The translations under genes and the position numbers were made by a program. This document shows positions 8,687 to 16,963 of a stretch of 37,627 bases of DNA, piece by piece. The notes beneath the pieces were generated by a model that saw nothing but the letters and a program-made list of their open reading frames with translations, searched no databases and was not told the origin of the DNA. Within the stretch, counting starts at the first letter, position 1; each line of letters opens with the position of its first letter. The DNA comes from an uncultured bacterium. Lineage in GTDB: Bacteria > Bacteroidota > Bacteroidia > Bacteroidales > Bacteroidaceae. The stretch covers positions 1-37,627 of the forward strand of contig CAMBOH010000010.1 of NCBI GenBank assembly GCA_945869305.1. The letters run 5' to 3'.

Positions 8687-10486
8687 TTATTCGCGGTTGG
8701 CGCGCTTGCGGGCCAGGTGGTCGAGAATGACCTTGCGCATACGCATGGACTTGGGTGTCACTTCGACATACTCGTCGGCCTTGATGTACTCCAGGGCCTC
8801 TTCGAGCGAGAAGATGACCGGCGGGATGATGCGGGCCTTCTCGTCGGCGCCCGAGGCGCGCATGTTGGTGAGCTGCTTGGCCTTGGTGACGTTGACCACG
8901 AGGTCGTTGTCGTGTACGTGCTCTCCCACCACCTGTCCGGCATAGACCTCCTCCTGCGGGTTGATGAAGAAGCGTCCGCGGTCCTGCAGGTGGTCGATGG
9001 CATAAGCGAATGCCGTGCCGCCTTCGAGCGAGATCATCGACCCGTTCTGGCGGCGCGTGATGTCGCCCTTGAAGGGCTGGTAGTCCTTGAAGCGGTGTGC
9101 CATGATGGCTTCGCCCTGCGAGGCGGTGAGCACGTTGGTGCGCAGGCCGATGATGCCGCGCGAGGGAATGTCGAACTCGATGTCGACGCGCTCGCCCAGG
9201 CTCTGCATCGAAGTCATCTCGCCCTTTCGGCGCGTGACCATGTCAATCATCTTCGAGGCGAACTCTTCGGGCACGTTGATGGTGAGCTCCTCGATGGGCT
9301 CGCACTTCTGTCCGTCGATTTCCTTGTAGATTACCTGCGGCTGCCCGACCTGCAGCTCGTAGCCTTCGCGCCGCATGGTCTCGATGAGGATGGAGAGGTG
9401 CAGCACGCCGCGTCCGCTCACCACCCAGCTGTCGCCTGTTTCGGTGCGCTCAACACGCAGGGCGAGGTCCTTCTCCAGTTCCTTCTCCAGCCGGTCGTTG
9501 ATGTGGCGCGAGGTACAGAATTTTCCCTCCTTGCCGAAGAAGGGCGAGTCGTTGATGGCGAAAAGCATCGACATGGTGGGCTCGTCGATGGCGATGGTGG
9601 GCAGCGGTTCGGGGGCTTCGAAGTCGCAGATGGTGTCGCCGATTTCGAAGTTTTCGAGGCCCACCACGGCGCAGATGTCGCCCGAGCCGACGGCCTGCGT
9701 CTTCTGCCGGCCCATTCCCTCGAAGGTGTGCACCTCCTTGATCTGGGTCTTCTCCATGGTGCCGTCGCGGTGTGCGATGACACACTTCATGCCTTCGGCG
9801 ATGGTGCCGCGATGCACGCGTCCCACGGCGATACGCCCTGTGTAGTTGGAGTAGTCGAGCGAGGTGATGAGCATCTGGGGCGTACCCTCCAGCTGCTGGG
9901 GTGCGGGAATGACCTCGATGATTTTGTCGAGCAGGTAGTCGATGGAGTCGGTGGGCTGGTTGTAGTCGGGGCCCATCCAGCCGTTCTTGGCCGAGCCGTA
10001 GACCACGGGGAAGTCAAGCTGGTCCTCGGTGGCGTCGAGGTCACACATGAGGTCGAACACCATTTCGTAGACCTCTTCGGGGCGGCAGTTTGGCTTGTCG
10101 ACCTTGTTGACCACAACGATGGGCTTGAGCCCTATCTGCAGTGCCTTCTGGAGCACGAAGCGGGTTTGGGGCATGGGTCCCTCGAAGGCGTCGACCAGCA
10201 AGATGCAGCCGTCGGCCATGTTCAGCACGCGTTCGACTTCTCCGCCGAAGTCGGAGTGTCCCGGGGTGTCAATGATGTTTATCTTGGTATCCTTGTAGCG
10301 TATCGACACGTTCTTCGAGAGGATGGTGATGCCCCTTTCGCGTTCGAGGTCGTTATTGTCGAGGATGAGTTCTCCGGCGTTCTGGTTTTTTCTGAACAGA
10401 TTGCCCGCCAGCAGCATTTTGTCGACGAGTGTGGTCTTGCCGTGGTCGACGTGGGCAATGATGGCTATGTTACGGATGTCTTGCAT
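8687..10486 (-). CDS. typA: Ribosome-binding GTPase TypA/BipA
   Basis: The 599-residue translational GTPase binds ribosomes and is linked to assembly and stress growth. G1 AHVDHGKTT is at 11-19, the switch I region ERERGITI near 48-55, G3 DTPGH at 73-77 and G4 NKVD at 127-130. EF-G-like domains and the BipA-specific C-terminal domain follow ([18 protein letters not shown], then [14 protein letters not shown]). I placed the start at 10486 ([17 protein letters not shown]), not at upstream in-frame ATGs. An ideal promoter at 10514-10544 lies inside the longer frame, and the extra N-terminal sequence is basic and family-foreign. Length is then normal. It is the first gene of the minus-strand block that continues into leuS. 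Confidence 0.97.
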   Translation of the reverse strand: MQDIRNIAIIAHVDHGKTTLVDKMLLAGNLFRKNQNAGELILDNNDLERERGITILSKNVSIRYKDTKINIIDTPGHSDFGGEVERVLNMADGCILLVDAFEGPMPQTRFVLQKALQIGLKPIVVVNKVDKPNCRPEEVYEMVFDLMCDLDATEDQLDFPVVYGSAKNGWMGPDYNQPTDSIDYLLDKIIEVIPAPQQLEGTPQMLITSLDYSNYTGRIAVGRVHRGTIAEGMKCVIAHRDGTMEKTQIKEVHTFEGMGRQKTQAVGSGDICAVVGLENFEIGDTICDFEAPEPLPTIAIDEPTMSMLFAINDSPFFGKEGKFCTSRHINDRLEKELEKDLALRVERTETGDSWVVSGRGVLHLSILIETMRREGYELQVGQPQVIYKEIDGQKCEPIEELTINVPEEFASKMIDMVTRRKGEMTSMQSLGERVDIEFDIPSRGIIGLRTNVLTASQGEAIMAHRFKDYQPFKGDITRRQNGSMISLEGGTAFAYAIDHLQDRGRFFINPQEEVYAGQVVGEHVHDNDLVVNVTKAKQLTNMRASGADEKARIIPPVIFSLEEALEYIKADEYVEVTPKSMRMRKVILDHLARKRANRE

Positions 10487-10513
10487 ATACGAACTAATAC
10501 CTTTAATTGGGTG

Positions 10514-10544
10514 CAAAGGTAGTGCAAGGCGAATGGTGGGCAAA
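10514..10544 (-). promoter_or_regulatory. Promoter of typA
   Basis: On the minus strand, TTTG (10541-10544) is followed after exactly 19 nt by TACCTTTG (10514-10521), a full consensus match. Transcription should start near 10507, giving a leader of about 20 nt and fixing the start codon at 10486. Confidence 0.85.
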
Positions 10545-10870
10545 AGAAAATGGGATTTTTCTTTGGGCTGCAAGGGGTTTGGGTTGGCTTTGGGGAGGCT
10601 TTGCCGGGCCGCCGGATGTTCCCGAAGGGCTGTCTTCCGCCTCCCGGCGGCCTTCGGGGGGCTGCCGGCTGCCGCCCGCGTGCCGGGGTCAGCGCTGTCC
10701 GCCTCCGCGTAGCAAAGGGGCGGCATCCCGGAGGGTGCGGTCCTCCTCCAACCCGGCTGAAAGCGCAGGCCGGAGGCTTTTGCCTTGTATCTCAGGCCAC
10801 AGGCGCAGCTTGCCTTGAACGATACTCTAATTTGCCCAAAAGTTTTCGTCAAAATAATCGCCCGATTTAC
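10545..10870. other. Intergenic region between divergent typA and nrdD promoters
   Basis: I see no gene. The left part is GC-rich with a possible CCCGAAGG (10621-10628) / CCTTCGGG (10651-10658) stem around a 22-nt loop. The part after about 10800 becomes AT-rich towards the nrdD promoter. Open frames through it lack protein character on both strands. Confidence 0.5.
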
Positions 10871-10901
10871 TTTTTCGGAAAACTTTTTGACTCTATCTTT
10901 G
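10871..10901 (+). promoter_or_regulatory. Probable nrdD promoter
   Basis: TTTT (10871-10874) precedes TATCTTTG (10894-10901) by 19 nt, one mismatch from the Bacteroidetes consensus. It is the best promoter found upstream of nrdD. It would give a start near 10908 and an unusually long leader of about 330 nt. Confidence 0.6.
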
Positions 10902-10907
10902 CCCGCA

Positions 10908-11239
10908 GTTTTCCGATTCGCGCTCACGCGCTGCTGGTTTCTCCCCCTGCTTCGGGCGACTGCTCCAGAGATTCAGGAAGCTCTGTGAGAAGAACGTAAT
11001 ACTATGAAAACCAGTCACAATCAAACATCCGACGCACAGCCATTCAGGACTCACGGCGGCTGACCTTCGCGACACGAGCCGCCGCCAAAAGACGACCCTG
11101 ACAGGCAACAGAATTTTCCAAAACGGAAAACTTTGATTCACATCACGCCCGGAAAGTTCTCCGAAAAGTTCCATTTCGCCCGGCGCACCGACCGTCGCCG
11201 CGAGCTGCGTTCTGCCCCGAAAACAAACAAGATTCAGAT
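10908..11239 (+). promoter_or_regulatory. Long structured 5' leader of nrdD (putative)
   Basis: The space between the promoter and nrdD could fold. CTGGTTT (10934-10940) pairs with AAACCAG (11008-11014), enclosing a CAGAG/CTCTG hairpin (10966-10985). CGGCGGCT (11054-11061) pairs perfectly with AGCCGCCG (11077-11084). A 19-codon ORF (ATG at 11004, TGA at 11061-11063) ends inside that last hairpin. A TTGAT-N4-ATCAC site lies at 11133-11146. No cobalamin or other known riboswitch was recognised. A regulatory role is inference. Confidence 0.35.
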
Positions 11240-13342
11240 ATGTGTACCGACAACTTCTTCATCACCAAGCGTGACGGCTCTAACGAGTCGTTCTCCGTTG
11301 AAAAAATCAAGTCCGCCCTGCTCAAGGCGTTCCGCTCGCAGCACAAGGCCATCGACGCCGAGGGTCTCAACCGTATCATGCAGCGGCTCCGCTTCTGTAA
11401 CGGCATGAGCGTGGAGGACATACAGAACCAGGTGGAGGTCGCCCTGATGGCCGAACAGCACTTTCAGGTGGCCAAGGCCTTCATGCTCTACCGCAAGCAG
11501 CACGAGGCCGACCGCGAAACGGCCGACAAGCTCCGATTTCTCATCAACTACTGCAACTCGGCCAACCCCGCCACTGGCTCGAAGTACGACGCCAACGCCA
11601 ACGTTGAGAACAAGAACATAGCCACGCTGATCGGCGAGCTGCCCAAGCAGGGCTTCATACGCCTCAACCGCCGCCTGCTCACCGACCGCATCAAGCAGAT
11701 GTATGGCAAGGAGCTGTCGGACCGTTACATGTATCTGCTCAAGAACCACTATATCTACAAGAACGACGAGACCTCGCTGGCCAACTACTGTGCGAGCATC
11801 ACCATGTATCCCTGGCTGCTGAACGGCACCAAGGACATCGGCGGCAACTCGACCGCGCCGACCAACCTCAAGTCGTTCTGCGGCGGCTTCGTCAACATGG
11901 TGTTCATCGTGTCGTCCATGCTCTCGGGCGCGTGTGCCACCCCCGAGTTCCTGATGTACATGAGCCACTTCATCGAGCTGGAATACGGCAGCGACTACTA
12001 CCTCCACCCCGACCGCGTGGTCGACCTCTCGCTGCGCCAGCGGTCCATCGACAAGGTGATAACCGACTGCTTCGAGCAGATTGTCTACTCCATCAACCAG
12101 CCCACGGGGGCACGCAACTTCCAGAGCGTGTTCTGGAACATCTCCTACTACGACCAGTTCTACTTCGAAAGCATCTTCGGCGAGTTCCGCTTCCCCGACG
12201 GTTCGCGCCCCAACTGGCCCGCCCTCGACTGGCTGCAACGCCGCTTCATGCAGTGGTTCAACCAGGAGCGCACCAAGGCCGTGCTCACCTTCCCCGTCGA
12301 GACGATGGCGCTGCTCTCTGAAAACGGCGACGTGCGCGACAAGGAGTATGGCGACTTCACGGCCCAGATGTATGCCGAAGGCCACAGCTTCTTCACCTAC
12401 ATGAGCGACAACGCCGACTCGCTGGCCTCCTGCTGCCGCCTGCGCAACGAGATACAGGACAACGGCTTCAGCTACACCCTCGGAGCGGGCGGCGTGAGCA
12501 CCGGCTCGAAGTCCGTGCTGACGGTCAACCTCAACCGCTGCGTGCAGCAGGCCACCCGCGAGGGACGCTCCTATGTGGAGTTCCTCGACGAGGTCATCGA
12601 CCTGATGCACAAGGTGCAGCTGGCCTACAACGAGAACCTGAAGGAGATGATGAGCAAGGGCATGCTGCCCCTCTTCGACGCCGGCTACGTGAACCTCAAG
12701 CGTCAATACCTGACCATCGGCGTGAACGGCATGGTCGAAGCTGCCGAGAGTCTGGGCATCACGATCAGCGACAACGCCGAGTACGAACACTTCGTGGGCG
12801 AAATCCTGGGCCTCATCGAGCGGCTGAACCGCCAGTACCGCAGCAAGGACGTGATGTTCAACTGCGAGATGATTCCGGCCGAGAACGTGGGTGTGAAACA
12901 CGCCCGCTGGGACCGTGAGGACGGCTACTTCGTGCCGCGCGAATGCTACAACTCCTACTTCTACGTGGTCGAGGACACCCACACCGACATCATCGAGAAG
13001 TTCCGCCTCCACGGCCGCCGCTACATCGAGCACCTCACCGGCGGCTCGGCCCTCCACATGAACCTCGACGAGCACCTCTCGGCACCGCAGTACCGGCAGC
13101 TGCTGCGCGTGGCCGCCAAGGAGGGCTGCAACTACTTCACCTTCAACATCCCCAACACGCTGTGTAACGACTGCGGCCACATCACGAAGCAGCACCTCAA
13201 GGAGTGTCCCCACTGCCACTCGCGCAACGTGGACTACCTGACGCGCATCATCGGCTACCTGAAGCGCGTGTCGAACTTCTCGCTCGACCGCCAGAAGGAG
13301 GCCTCCCGCCGCTACTACCAGCGCGTACCCTTCGAAGCCTGA
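11240..13342 (+). CDS. nrdD: Anaerobic ribonucleoside-triphosphate reductase (class III)
   Basis: This 700-residue glycyl-radical enzyme makes deoxyribonucleotides from ribonucleoside triphosphates without oxygen. An ATP-cone regulatory domain opens the protein (FFITKRDGSNESFSVEKIKSA, about 7-95). The ten-stranded barrel follows. The C-terminal zinc site is C642, C645, C656 and C659 (CNDCGH and CPHC). The radical-bearing glycine is G672 in TRIIGYLK, equivalent to RVCGYL in the E. coli enzyme. Length is normal. It begins after a long leader and is followed 34 nt later by its activase gene nrdG, with which it must work. The promoter candidate and the FNR-like site upstream suggest redox or oxygen control, unproven. 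Identification is secure from the C-terminal motifs and partner gene. Confidence 0.96.
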   Translation: MCTDNFFITKRDGSNESFSVEKIKSALLKAFRSQHKAIDAEGLNRIMQRLRFCNGMSVEDIQNQVEVALMAEQHFQVAKAFMLYRKQHEADRETADKLRFLINYCNSANPATGSKYDANANVENKNIATLIGELPKQGFIRLNRRLLTDRIKQMYGKELSDRYMYLLKNHYIYKNDETSLANYCASITMYPWLLNGTKDIGGNSTAPTNLKSFCGGFVNMVFIVSSMLSGACATPEFLMYMSHFIELEYGSDYYLHPDRVVDLSLRQRSIDKVITDCFEQIVYSINQPTGARNFQSVFWNISYYDQFYFESIFGEFRFPDGSRPNWPALDWLQRRFMQWFNQERTKAVLTFPVETMALLSENGDVRDKEYGDFTAQMYAEGHSFFTYMSDNADSLASCCRLRNEIQDNGFSYTLGAGGVSTGSKSVLTVNLNRCVQQATREGRSYVEFLDEVIDLMHKVQLAYNENLKEMMSKGMLPLFDAGYVNLKRQYLTIGVNGMVEAAESLGITISDNAEYEHFVGEILGLIERLNRQYRSKDVMFNCEMIPAENVGVKHARWDREDGYFVPRECYNSYFYVVEDTHTDIIEKFRLHGRRYIEHLTGGSALHMNLDEHLSAPQYRQLLRVAAKEGCNYFTFNIPNTLCNDCGHITKQHLKECPHCHSRNVDYLTRIIGYLKRVSNFSLDRQKEASRRYYQRVPFEA

Positions 13343-13376
13343 CCCCCTCTGTACCTGACCGCTCCACCCCACCCCC

Positions 13377-13847
13377 ATGCTCAAATACACCACCTACGAC
13401 ATCGTGTTCCAGGAGTTCCCCGACGAGGTCACCCTGGCCGTCAACCTGAGCCTGTGTCCCAACGGCTGCCCGGGCTGCCACAGTTCCTACCTGCAAGGCG
13501 ACCTGGGCGAGGAGCTGACCTCCTCCCGGCTGCATGCGCTCATCGACTCCTACGACGGCAGCATCACCTGCGTGGGGCTGATGGGGGGCGACAACGACCC
13601 GCAGGCCGTGATCGCCCTGCTCAGCGAAGTGCGCCGCCGCTACGGCGGCCGCCTGCACACCGGCTGGTACAGCGGCCGCACCTGGCAGCCCGACCGCGAG
13701 ACGCTGGCCCGGGCCCTGGACTACCTGAAGCTCGGCCCCTATGTGGCCCGCCTGGGCGCGCTCGACTCGCCCCACACCAACCAGCGCTTCTACCGCGTAG
13801 AGGCCGACGGTTCGCTCAGCGACCTTACCTCACGCTTCCGGAAATAA
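13377..13847 (+). CDS. nrdG: Anaerobic ribonucleotide reductase activating protein
   Basis: The 156-residue radical SAM activase uses a [4Fe-4S] cluster and S-adenosylmethionine to create the glycyl radical on NrdD. The cluster ligands are C27, C31 and C34 in LCPNGCPGC, the CX3CX2C pattern of the family. A glycine-rich SAM-contacting MGGDN follows at about 69-73. It is full length for NrdG, which is a minimal radical SAM protein. The gene starts 34 nt after nrdD and is directly followed by a perfect hairpin, so the two form a closed two-gene operon. Function is secure because of both the motif and the adjacent substrate protein. Confidence 0.96.
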   Translation: MLKYTTYDIVFQEFPDEVTLAVNLSLCPNGCPGCHSSYLQGDLGEELTSSRLHALIDSYDGSITCVGLMGGDNDPQAVIALLSEVRRRYGGRLHTGWYSGRTWQPDRETLARALDYLKLGPYVARLGALDSPHTNQRFYRVEADGSLSDLTSRFRK

Positions 13848-13891
13848 GCAAATCCGCAACCTGTCGGTCCGACAGGTTGCGGATTTGCTTT
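13848..13891 (+). terminator. Terminator of nrdDG
   Basis: GCAAATCCGCAACCTGTCGG (13848-13867) and its exact complement (13869-13888) form a 20-bp perfect stem, starting right after the nrdG stop codon. The tail is only TTTCC, so it may act mainly as a stabilising or bidirectional terminator. Confidence 0.8.
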
Positions 13892-14155
13892 CCTCCAACT
13901 CCTGGTCAATCTGCAACTTGCGTTCAATCATATCCTTCTGCTTTTTGTTGTTTCTGTTGCGAATTTTCCTTGAAAATCCGCAACACTACTGAGGATTTTC
14001 AAGGAAATCACGCAGCAAATTTGGGCCTTTCTTGGCTATAACACAAGGCTTTTCGCGATTTATTGCCGTCAGGACGGCGATTTCTGACGATCTCCCGCCT
14101 GTTGCTGACGGCCACAGGGAGCCATAGAGGGCTACAGGCCACGACGGGGAGCCGC
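13892..14155. other. Intergenic region between convergent nrdG and methyltransferase genes
   Basis: No gene is visible. It holds the inverted repeat at 13965-14007 and a small GCCGTC/GACGGC palindrome near 14064-14077. The string AAATCCGCAAC is shared between the nrdG terminator and 13974-13984. Confidence 0.5.
13965..14007. repeat. 15-bp inverted repeat
   Basis: TTTCCTTGAAAATCC (13965-13979) is exactly complementary to GGATTTTCAAGGAAA (13993-14007) with a 13-nt spacer. There is no T tract on either side. It lies between two convergent operons and may be a second terminator or a remnant repeat. Confidence 0.65.
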
Positions 14156-14176
14156 AAAAAGCCGCAGAGAGGCGGC
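14156..14176 (-). terminator. Terminator of the methyltransferase operon
   Basis: On the minus strand GCCGC, a 6-nt loop and GCGGC are followed directly by TTTTT (14156-14160). It starts 12 nt after the stop codon of the methyltransferase. The stem is short but GC-only and the U tract is well placed. Confidence 0.6.
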
Positions 14177-14188
14177 CACCTCCTCCCC

Positions 14189-14824
14189 TCACCTGACGCG
14201 CATGAGGGTCAGTCCGTCGCGCTCGCTGAGTATGAGCTGCTCGACGCGCGGGTCGGCGGCTACATGGTCATTGAAGCGGCGTATGGCGAGCGTCTGCGCG
14301 TCGCGGTCATAGGCCGGGTCGACCACGTGGCCGTCCCAGAGCGTGTTGTCGGCCAGCAGGAGGGAGCCGCTGTGCATGAAGGGCATGAGCAGGTCGTAGT
14401 AGTCGACATACTCGCGCTTGTTGGCATCGATGTAGGCCACGTCGACCTGCAGCTGCATGGGCGGCAACAACTCGAACACGTTGCCCACCCACATCTCTAC
14501 GCGCGCCTCGTAGGGCGCGCCCTCCAGCCACGGACGGGTGAAGCACTCCTGCTCGTCGTTCACCTCGAAGGTGTGGACCACGCTACCGCGCGGCATGCCC
14601 GAGGCCATGGCCAGGGCCGAGTAGCCCGAATAGGTGCCGATTTCGACCACTGTACGCGGCCTCACCATCTGCATGAGCATACGCAGCAGCTGGCCCTGCA
14701 CGGGCCCTGAGGCCATGCGCGGACGCAGCAGGTGGAGGTGGGTGGCGCGGTAGAGGCGGTGAAGGTAGTCGTCGGGCGGCGTGGAGTGGCGCGCTACATA
14801 GTCGTCGAGCGTTTCCATAGGCAT
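14189..14824 (-). CDS. O-methyltransferase, class I SAM-dependent (COMT-like)
   Basis: This 211-residue enzyme belongs to the metal-dependent O-methyltransferase family (methyltransferase family 3, catechol/caffeoyl-CoA type). SAM-binding motif I is VVEIGTYSGYSALA (59-72). FEVND (86-90) ends the second strand. YIDANKREY (131-139) carries the likely metal-binding aspartate 133, and LLADNTLW (156-163) supplies the second D-N metal pair. Length is normal. The start may be the ATG at 14824 or the one two codons later. It begins 49 nt after pyk and ends the aroQ-pyk-methyltransferase series, with a terminator just behind it. The methyl acceptor cannot be inferred; catechol-like small molecules are the family norm. 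Confidence 0.9.
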   Translation of the reverse strand: MPMETLDDYVARHSTPPDDYLHRLYRATHLHLLRPRMASGPVQGQLLRMLMQMVRPRTVVEIGTYSGYSALAMASGMPRGSVVHTFEVNDEQECFTRPWLEGAPYEARVEMWVGNVFELLPPMQLQVDVAYIDANKREYVDYYDLLMPFMHSGSLLLADNTLWDGHVVDPAYDRDAQTLAIRRFNDHVAADPRVEQLILSERDGLTLMRVR

Positions 14825-14873
14825 TGCTTGGGTATGTGAGGGCGGGCGGCGGAGTGAGGTGCCGGCGCGGCGG

Positions 14874-16313
14874 TCAGTTGGGATAGACCTCCTCGCCTTC
14901 GCTCTCGAAGAGGTTGTTCACGATGTTCATCTCCATGAACGAGGTGCGCTGCTCCTTGCGCTGCGAGCCGAGGTAGCAGATGCGGTCGGTGGGGCTGAGC
15001 ATGTTGTCGCTGAGCAGCTTGCGCAGGGCGGCGAGCAGGAACTCATGGCCGTAGCTCTTCATGGGCATATAGATGGCATAGACACCGTAGGACAGGGCCA
15101 GATGGCGCACGGTCTTGGCCTTGTAGCAGATGGCCAGGATGGTACACTCGCCGCGGAACGATGACACGTAGCGGGCGGTGCGACCCGTGTAGGAGTCCAT
15201 GATGATGGCGCGGAGCTTCATGCGCTTGGTGGCCATGACGGCCTCCTTCGAGAAGAACTCGGTGACGTCGGGGTCGGGTGAGAGGGGGATGTCCATGTCG
15301 CCAAACTCCTTGAAAGACTCCTGCTCGGCCTGCTGGGCCACGGTGGCCATGACCCTGACAGCCTCTTCGGGATAGTCGCCGTAGGCCGTTTCGCCCGAGA
15401 GCATGAGGGCGTCGGCCCGCGAGTAGACGGCGTTGGCGATGTCGGTGACTTCGGTGCGTGTGGGCCGCGGGTTGTGGATCATGCTCTGGAGCATCTGGGT
15501 GGCCACGATGACGGGCTTGTGGGCGCGTATGGCCTTCTCGACCAGCCGGCGCTGGATGCCCGGTATGCGCTCCTGTGGCACCTCGATGCCCAAGTCTCCG
15601 CGGGCCACCATGATGCCGTCGGCGGCTTCCAGAATCTCATCGATATGGTCCACGCCCTCCTGGTTCTCTATTTTGGCGATGATGCGGATGTCGCTGCCCG
15701 CAGCGTCAAGCAGCTGGCGTATCTCGGCCACGTCGGCGGCCGAACGCACGAAGCTGTGGGCGATGAAGGCCACGTCGTAGCTGATGGCGAAGGCTATGTT
15801 CTGGCGGTCGCGCTCTGTGAGGGCGGGCAGGTTGATGCGCACGCCCGGCACGTTGACGCTCTTGCGCGAACCCAGGGTGGCGTCGTTCTCCACGTGGCAG
15901 GTGAGTGTGTCGCCCGCCTTGTGGTCCACCACCAGGCCGAGGTCTCCGTCATCGATGAGTATGTGTGCGCCCTCGCCCACATCGTTGACAAAATCCTTGT
16001 AGGTGACCGCGATGGTCTGGCGCGTGGTCCTGAGTTCGGGGTTTCCCACGATGTTCACGATTTCGCCCTTCTTGAAGTCGATGGGTGCGTCGGTGGCGGT
16101 GGTGCGCACCTCGGGTCCTTTGGTGTCAACGAGTATGGCCAGGTGGCTTGACACCTCGCGCACGTTGTCAATCACCTTTTTCATTCCCTCGGCATTCTGG
16201 TGGGCGGTGTTGAGGCGCACCACGTTCATGCCGGCGTCGTAGAGCCGCTGTATGAGGCCCACATCGCAGCGCATGTCGGAGATGGTGGCCACGATTTTCG
16301 TTTTCTTGTACAT
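14874..16313 (-). CDS. pyk: Pyruvate kinase
   Basis: The 479-residue glycolytic enzyme converts phosphoenolpyruvate and ADP to pyruvate and ATP. Recognised segments are KTKIVATISD (4-13), VDTKGPEVRTT (62-72), AKIENQEGV (213-221) with the catalytic lysine 214, MVARGDLGIEVP (235-246), and ATQMLQSMIHNPRPTRTEV. The N-terminal substrate loop reads RLNTAHQ (33-39) instead of the common RxNFSHG; my recollection is that this is the usual Bacteroidetes variant. I set the start at 16313 (MYKKTK), where conservation begins; the longer frame overlaps aroQ. It lies 55 nt after aroQ and 49 nt before the methyltransferase in one probable operon. The C-terminal domain is complete. Confidence 0.96.
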   Translation of the reverse strand: MYKKTKIVATISDMRCDVGLIQRLYDAGMNVVRLNTAHQNAEGMKKVIDNVREVSSHLAILVDTKGPEVRTTATDAPIDFKKGEIVNIVGNPELRTTRQTIAVTYKDFVNDVGEGAHILIDDGDLGLVVDHKAGDTLTCHVENDATLGSRKSVNVPGVRINLPALTERDRQNIAFAISYDVAFIAHSFVRSAADVAEIRQLLDAAGSDIRIIAKIENQEGVDHIDEILEAADGIMVARGDLGIEVPQERIPGIQRRLVEKAIRAHKPVIVATQMLQSMIHNPRPTRTEVTDIANAVYSRADALMLSGETAYGDYPEEAVRVMATVAQQAEQESFKEFGDMDIPLSPDPDVTEFFSKEAVMATKRMKLRAIIMDSYTGRTARYVSSFRGECTILAICYKAKTVRHLALSYGVYAIYMPMKSYGHEFLLAALRKLLSDNMLSPTDRICYLGSQRKEQRTSFMEMNIVNNLFESEGEEVYPN

Positions 16314-16368
16314 TGTCTGGTCTGGTTTAGTTTGGACTTTATGCAGATCGGGAGCGCGCGCTGTCTGG

Positions 16369-16791
16369 TCACGCTCCTTTGAGTGCCTCGATGGCGAGCC
16401 GGTAGCTGTCGAGTCCGAAACCACACACCACTCCCTTGCAGGCCGGGGCCAGCACTGAATGGTGGCGGAACTCCTCGCGCTGGTGTACGTTGCTGATGTG
16501 CAGTTCCACCACGGGGCATGACAGCGAACGGATGCAGTCGTGCAGGGCGATGCTGGTGTGGGTGTAGGCCCCGGCATTGAGGACTATGCCCTCCACGCCC
16601 TCGTCGTCGGCCTGTTGCAGCCGGTCGATGAGCGTGCCCTCGCAGTTGCTCTGGAAGTAGCCGATTTCGTCGTGCGGGTAGCGTGCGCGCAGGTCGCGCA
16701 GGCAGTCGTCCATGGTGCCCGACCCGTAGATGCCGGGTTCGCGGCGGCCCAACCGGTTGAGGTTCGGCCCGTTCACAATCAACAGTTTCAT
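16369..16791 (-). CDS. aroQ: 3-dehydroquinate dehydratase, type II
   Basis: The 140-residue enzyme dehydrates 3-dehydroquinate to 3-dehydroshikimate in the shikimate pathway. Type II features are NGPNLNRLGRREPGIYG (7-23) with the catalytic tyrosine at about 22, FQSNCEG (46-52), LNAGAYTHTS (71-80) and ELHISNVHQREEFRHHS (96-112) with catalytic His98. Length matches the family when translation starts at 16791 (MKLLIVNGPNLNRLG); the 32-residue upstream extension is not family-like. It is the first gene of aroQ-pyk-methyltransferase. Upstream is the perfect palindrome 16883-16943, which separates it from the permease gene. No consensus promoter is clear in the short gap, so its transcription start is unresolved. 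Confidence 0.97.
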   Translation of the reverse strand: MKLLIVNGPNLNRLGRREPGIYGSGTMDDCLRDLRARYPHDEIGYFQSNCEGTLIDRLQQADDEGVEGIVLNAGAYTHTSIALHDCIRSLSCPVVELHISNVHQREEFRHHSVLAPACKGVVCGFGLDSYRLAIEALKGA

Positions 16792-16882
16792 GCTTTTGTT
16801 TCTTGGGTGATTTTTTTGGGGAAGGGCGCAAGTCCTGAAGTGGCCCGGCGCTGCGTCCTGAAGCGGCCCGGCACTTGGGATA

Positions 16883-16943
16883 AACAACTCGGCACTTGGT
16901 TTTTCCTAATCGGCACTCAGGACGAACCAAGTGCCGAGTTGTT
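16883..16943 (-). terminator. Perfect 17-bp palindrome, likely terminator of lolC/E-like gene
   Basis: AACAACTCGGCACTTGG (16883-16899) is exactly complementary to CCAAGTGCCGAGTTGTT (16927-16943) with a 27-nt spacer that contains a further CGGCACT. On the minus strand it begins 20 nt after the permease stop and is followed by TTGTTTATCCC. It is a second copy of the element at 254-314. A tandem partial copy (CGGCACTTGGGAT) sits at 16869-16881. Confidence 0.7.
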
Positions 16944-16963
16944 GGCAGCTGCCTTGCGCTGCC

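Noticed and set aside
8573-10522. Plus-strand open frame of about 650 codons opposite typA
   Set aside because: Shadow of typA; no motif and the composition reflects the complementary codons.
10908-11239. Cobalamin riboswitch upstream of nrdD
   Set aside because: No B12 box or its surrounding conserved stems could be found.
11234-13393. Minus-strand open frame of about 720 codons opposite nrdD
   Set aside because: nrdD on the plus strand has all catalytic motifs; the antisense frame is a GC-rich shadow.
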